64,000 bases of DNA from Ketobacter sp. (GTDB lineage: Bacteria > Pseudomonadota > Gammaproteobacteria > Pseudomonadales > Ketobacteraceae): assembly GCF_003671495.1 (NCBI RefSeq), contig NZ_RCHN01000033.1:1-64000 (forward strand), read 5' to 3'. The position numbers were made by a program, and so were the translations under genes. Below, piece by piece: positions 63,564-64,000 of this stretch; position 1 is the first letter of the stretch; each line of letters begins with the position of its first letter. Below the pieces are notes generated by a model, which worked only from the letters and a program-made list of their open reading frames with translations, searched no databases and was not told the origin of the DNA.

Positions 63564-64000
63564 TCACCTCGGCCTGGCCACAGACAGCAGCGGTGCCGCC
63601 ACCACCAGGTCGGATGCCGACAGACGCTCGCGGTTGAGGTAAATCACCATGCGCCCCCGTTCGATCTCCAGGGCAAACAACGCGTGGCTGTCTGCCTCCA
63701 CTTCCGGGGAGGCAATCCACAGCACGGACGCCTCACCTTCGGCCAGGCTTTGCAACCAGGCCAGGGTCTTGCCGGCAGGTGGCTGATACAGGTAGACAAG
63801 CCGGCAATGCCGGAACTCGCTGGCGGCAGGCGGCGGCGCATGATTGGAAAAGCTGAGCACATTGACCGGCAGTTGCTGAATATTGCGGCTCGCAGTCGCC
63901 TCCCGCAGCACCTTCGCCAGTGCCTCCCCCTGCTCGACAATGCAGATGGTGAATGCCGACTCACTGCCGGCATCGGGCCAGGTGACATAACTGGCTATCT
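63564..64000 (-). CDS. YfiR-like (DUF4154) periplasmic protein, partial
   Basis: The gene enters from the right edge, and its start and signal peptide lie beyond the window. The 144 visible residues begin IASYVTWPDAGSESAFTICIVEQGEALAKVLREA, the pattern of YfiR/DUF4154 proteins (Y-V-T-W-P then I-C-I-V-x-x-G). YfiR in Pseudomonas is a periplasmic repressor of the diguanylate cyclase YfiN. Here the neighbours are a membrane kinase and a hybrid kinase, so the protein probably modulates that kinase. Confidence 0.75.
   Translation of the reverse strand, partial: IASYVTWPDAGSESAFTICIVEQGEALAKVLREATASRNIQQLPVNVLSFSNHAPPPAASEFRHCRLVYLYQPPAGKTLAWLQSLAEGEASVLWIASPEVEADSHALFALEIERGRMVIYLNRERLSASDLVVAAPLLSVARPR

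Noticed and set aside
1..64000. tRNA, rRNA, CRISPR, transposase, integrase or attachment sites
   Set aside because: None was recognised anywhere in the window on either strand.

Overview
This window is a contiguous piece of a gammaproteobacterial chromosome, with GC near 58-60 % by eye. Two gene blocks follow the order I remember from Pseudomonas, so a Pseudomonadales-type organism is likely, perhaps a marine or hydrocarbon-associated lineage. Block 1 is dksA-gluQ-cbrX-cbrA-cbrB-crcZ-pcnB-folK-panB-panC (0-11.3 kb), with a deoxynucleoside kinase gene inserted after folK. Block 2 runs from 40.8 to 55.8 kb: kinase/phosphatase, nitrate transporter, nitrate and nitrite reductases, then sigX-cmpX-crfX. 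oprF and cobA, which I recall lying in this interval in P. aeruginosa, are absent. I cannot name a species. I saw no tRNA, rRNA, CRISPR, phage or insertion sequence.

Layout. 0-8.4 kb: stringent-response factor, tRNA modification, and the CbrA/CbrB two-component system followed by a CrcZ-like small RNA with its own sigma-54 promoter. 8.4-11.3 kb: folate, nucleotide and pantothenate genes. 11.4-14.9 kb: a DUF4397 lipoprotein next to a sensor kinase and a convergent response regulator. 15.0-17.7 kb: an arsR-gap-arsJ arsenate-efflux operon. 17.8-27.6 kb: assorted genes, including an HxlR regulator divergent from an acyl-CoA-dehydrogenase-fold enzyme and an MddA-like methyltransferase, PhoD, MtfA, cytochrome b561 and a MerR regulator. 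27.7-30.7 kb: a split class II ribonucleotide reductase with NrdR-like boxes upstream. 31.4-40.7 kb: acs, smr, mpl, PPi-dependent phosphofructokinase, a PsiE-like protein, a DUF2236 oxygenase with TetR, and purU.

40.8-51.7 kb is an assimilatory nitrate regulon. narK and nasBA diverge from a 347-bp interval that holds two sigma-54 promoters and one strong NtrC-type site. nirBD has a third sigma-54 promoter.

52-59.5 kb is the most unusual region. crfX-cmpX-sigX and two paralogous small unknown proteins, which flank a universal stress protein gene, each carry the same candidate ECF promoter (TGTGACTT, 14 bp, SCGTCTA). Divergent from crfX is a two-gene unit: a 936-residue membrane protein with a cytoplasmic P-loop ATPase domain, and an MscS-type channel gene starting 3 nt later. 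The window ends with ppa and a YfiR-like / membrane histidine kinase / hybrid kinase operon whose first gene runs off the right edge.
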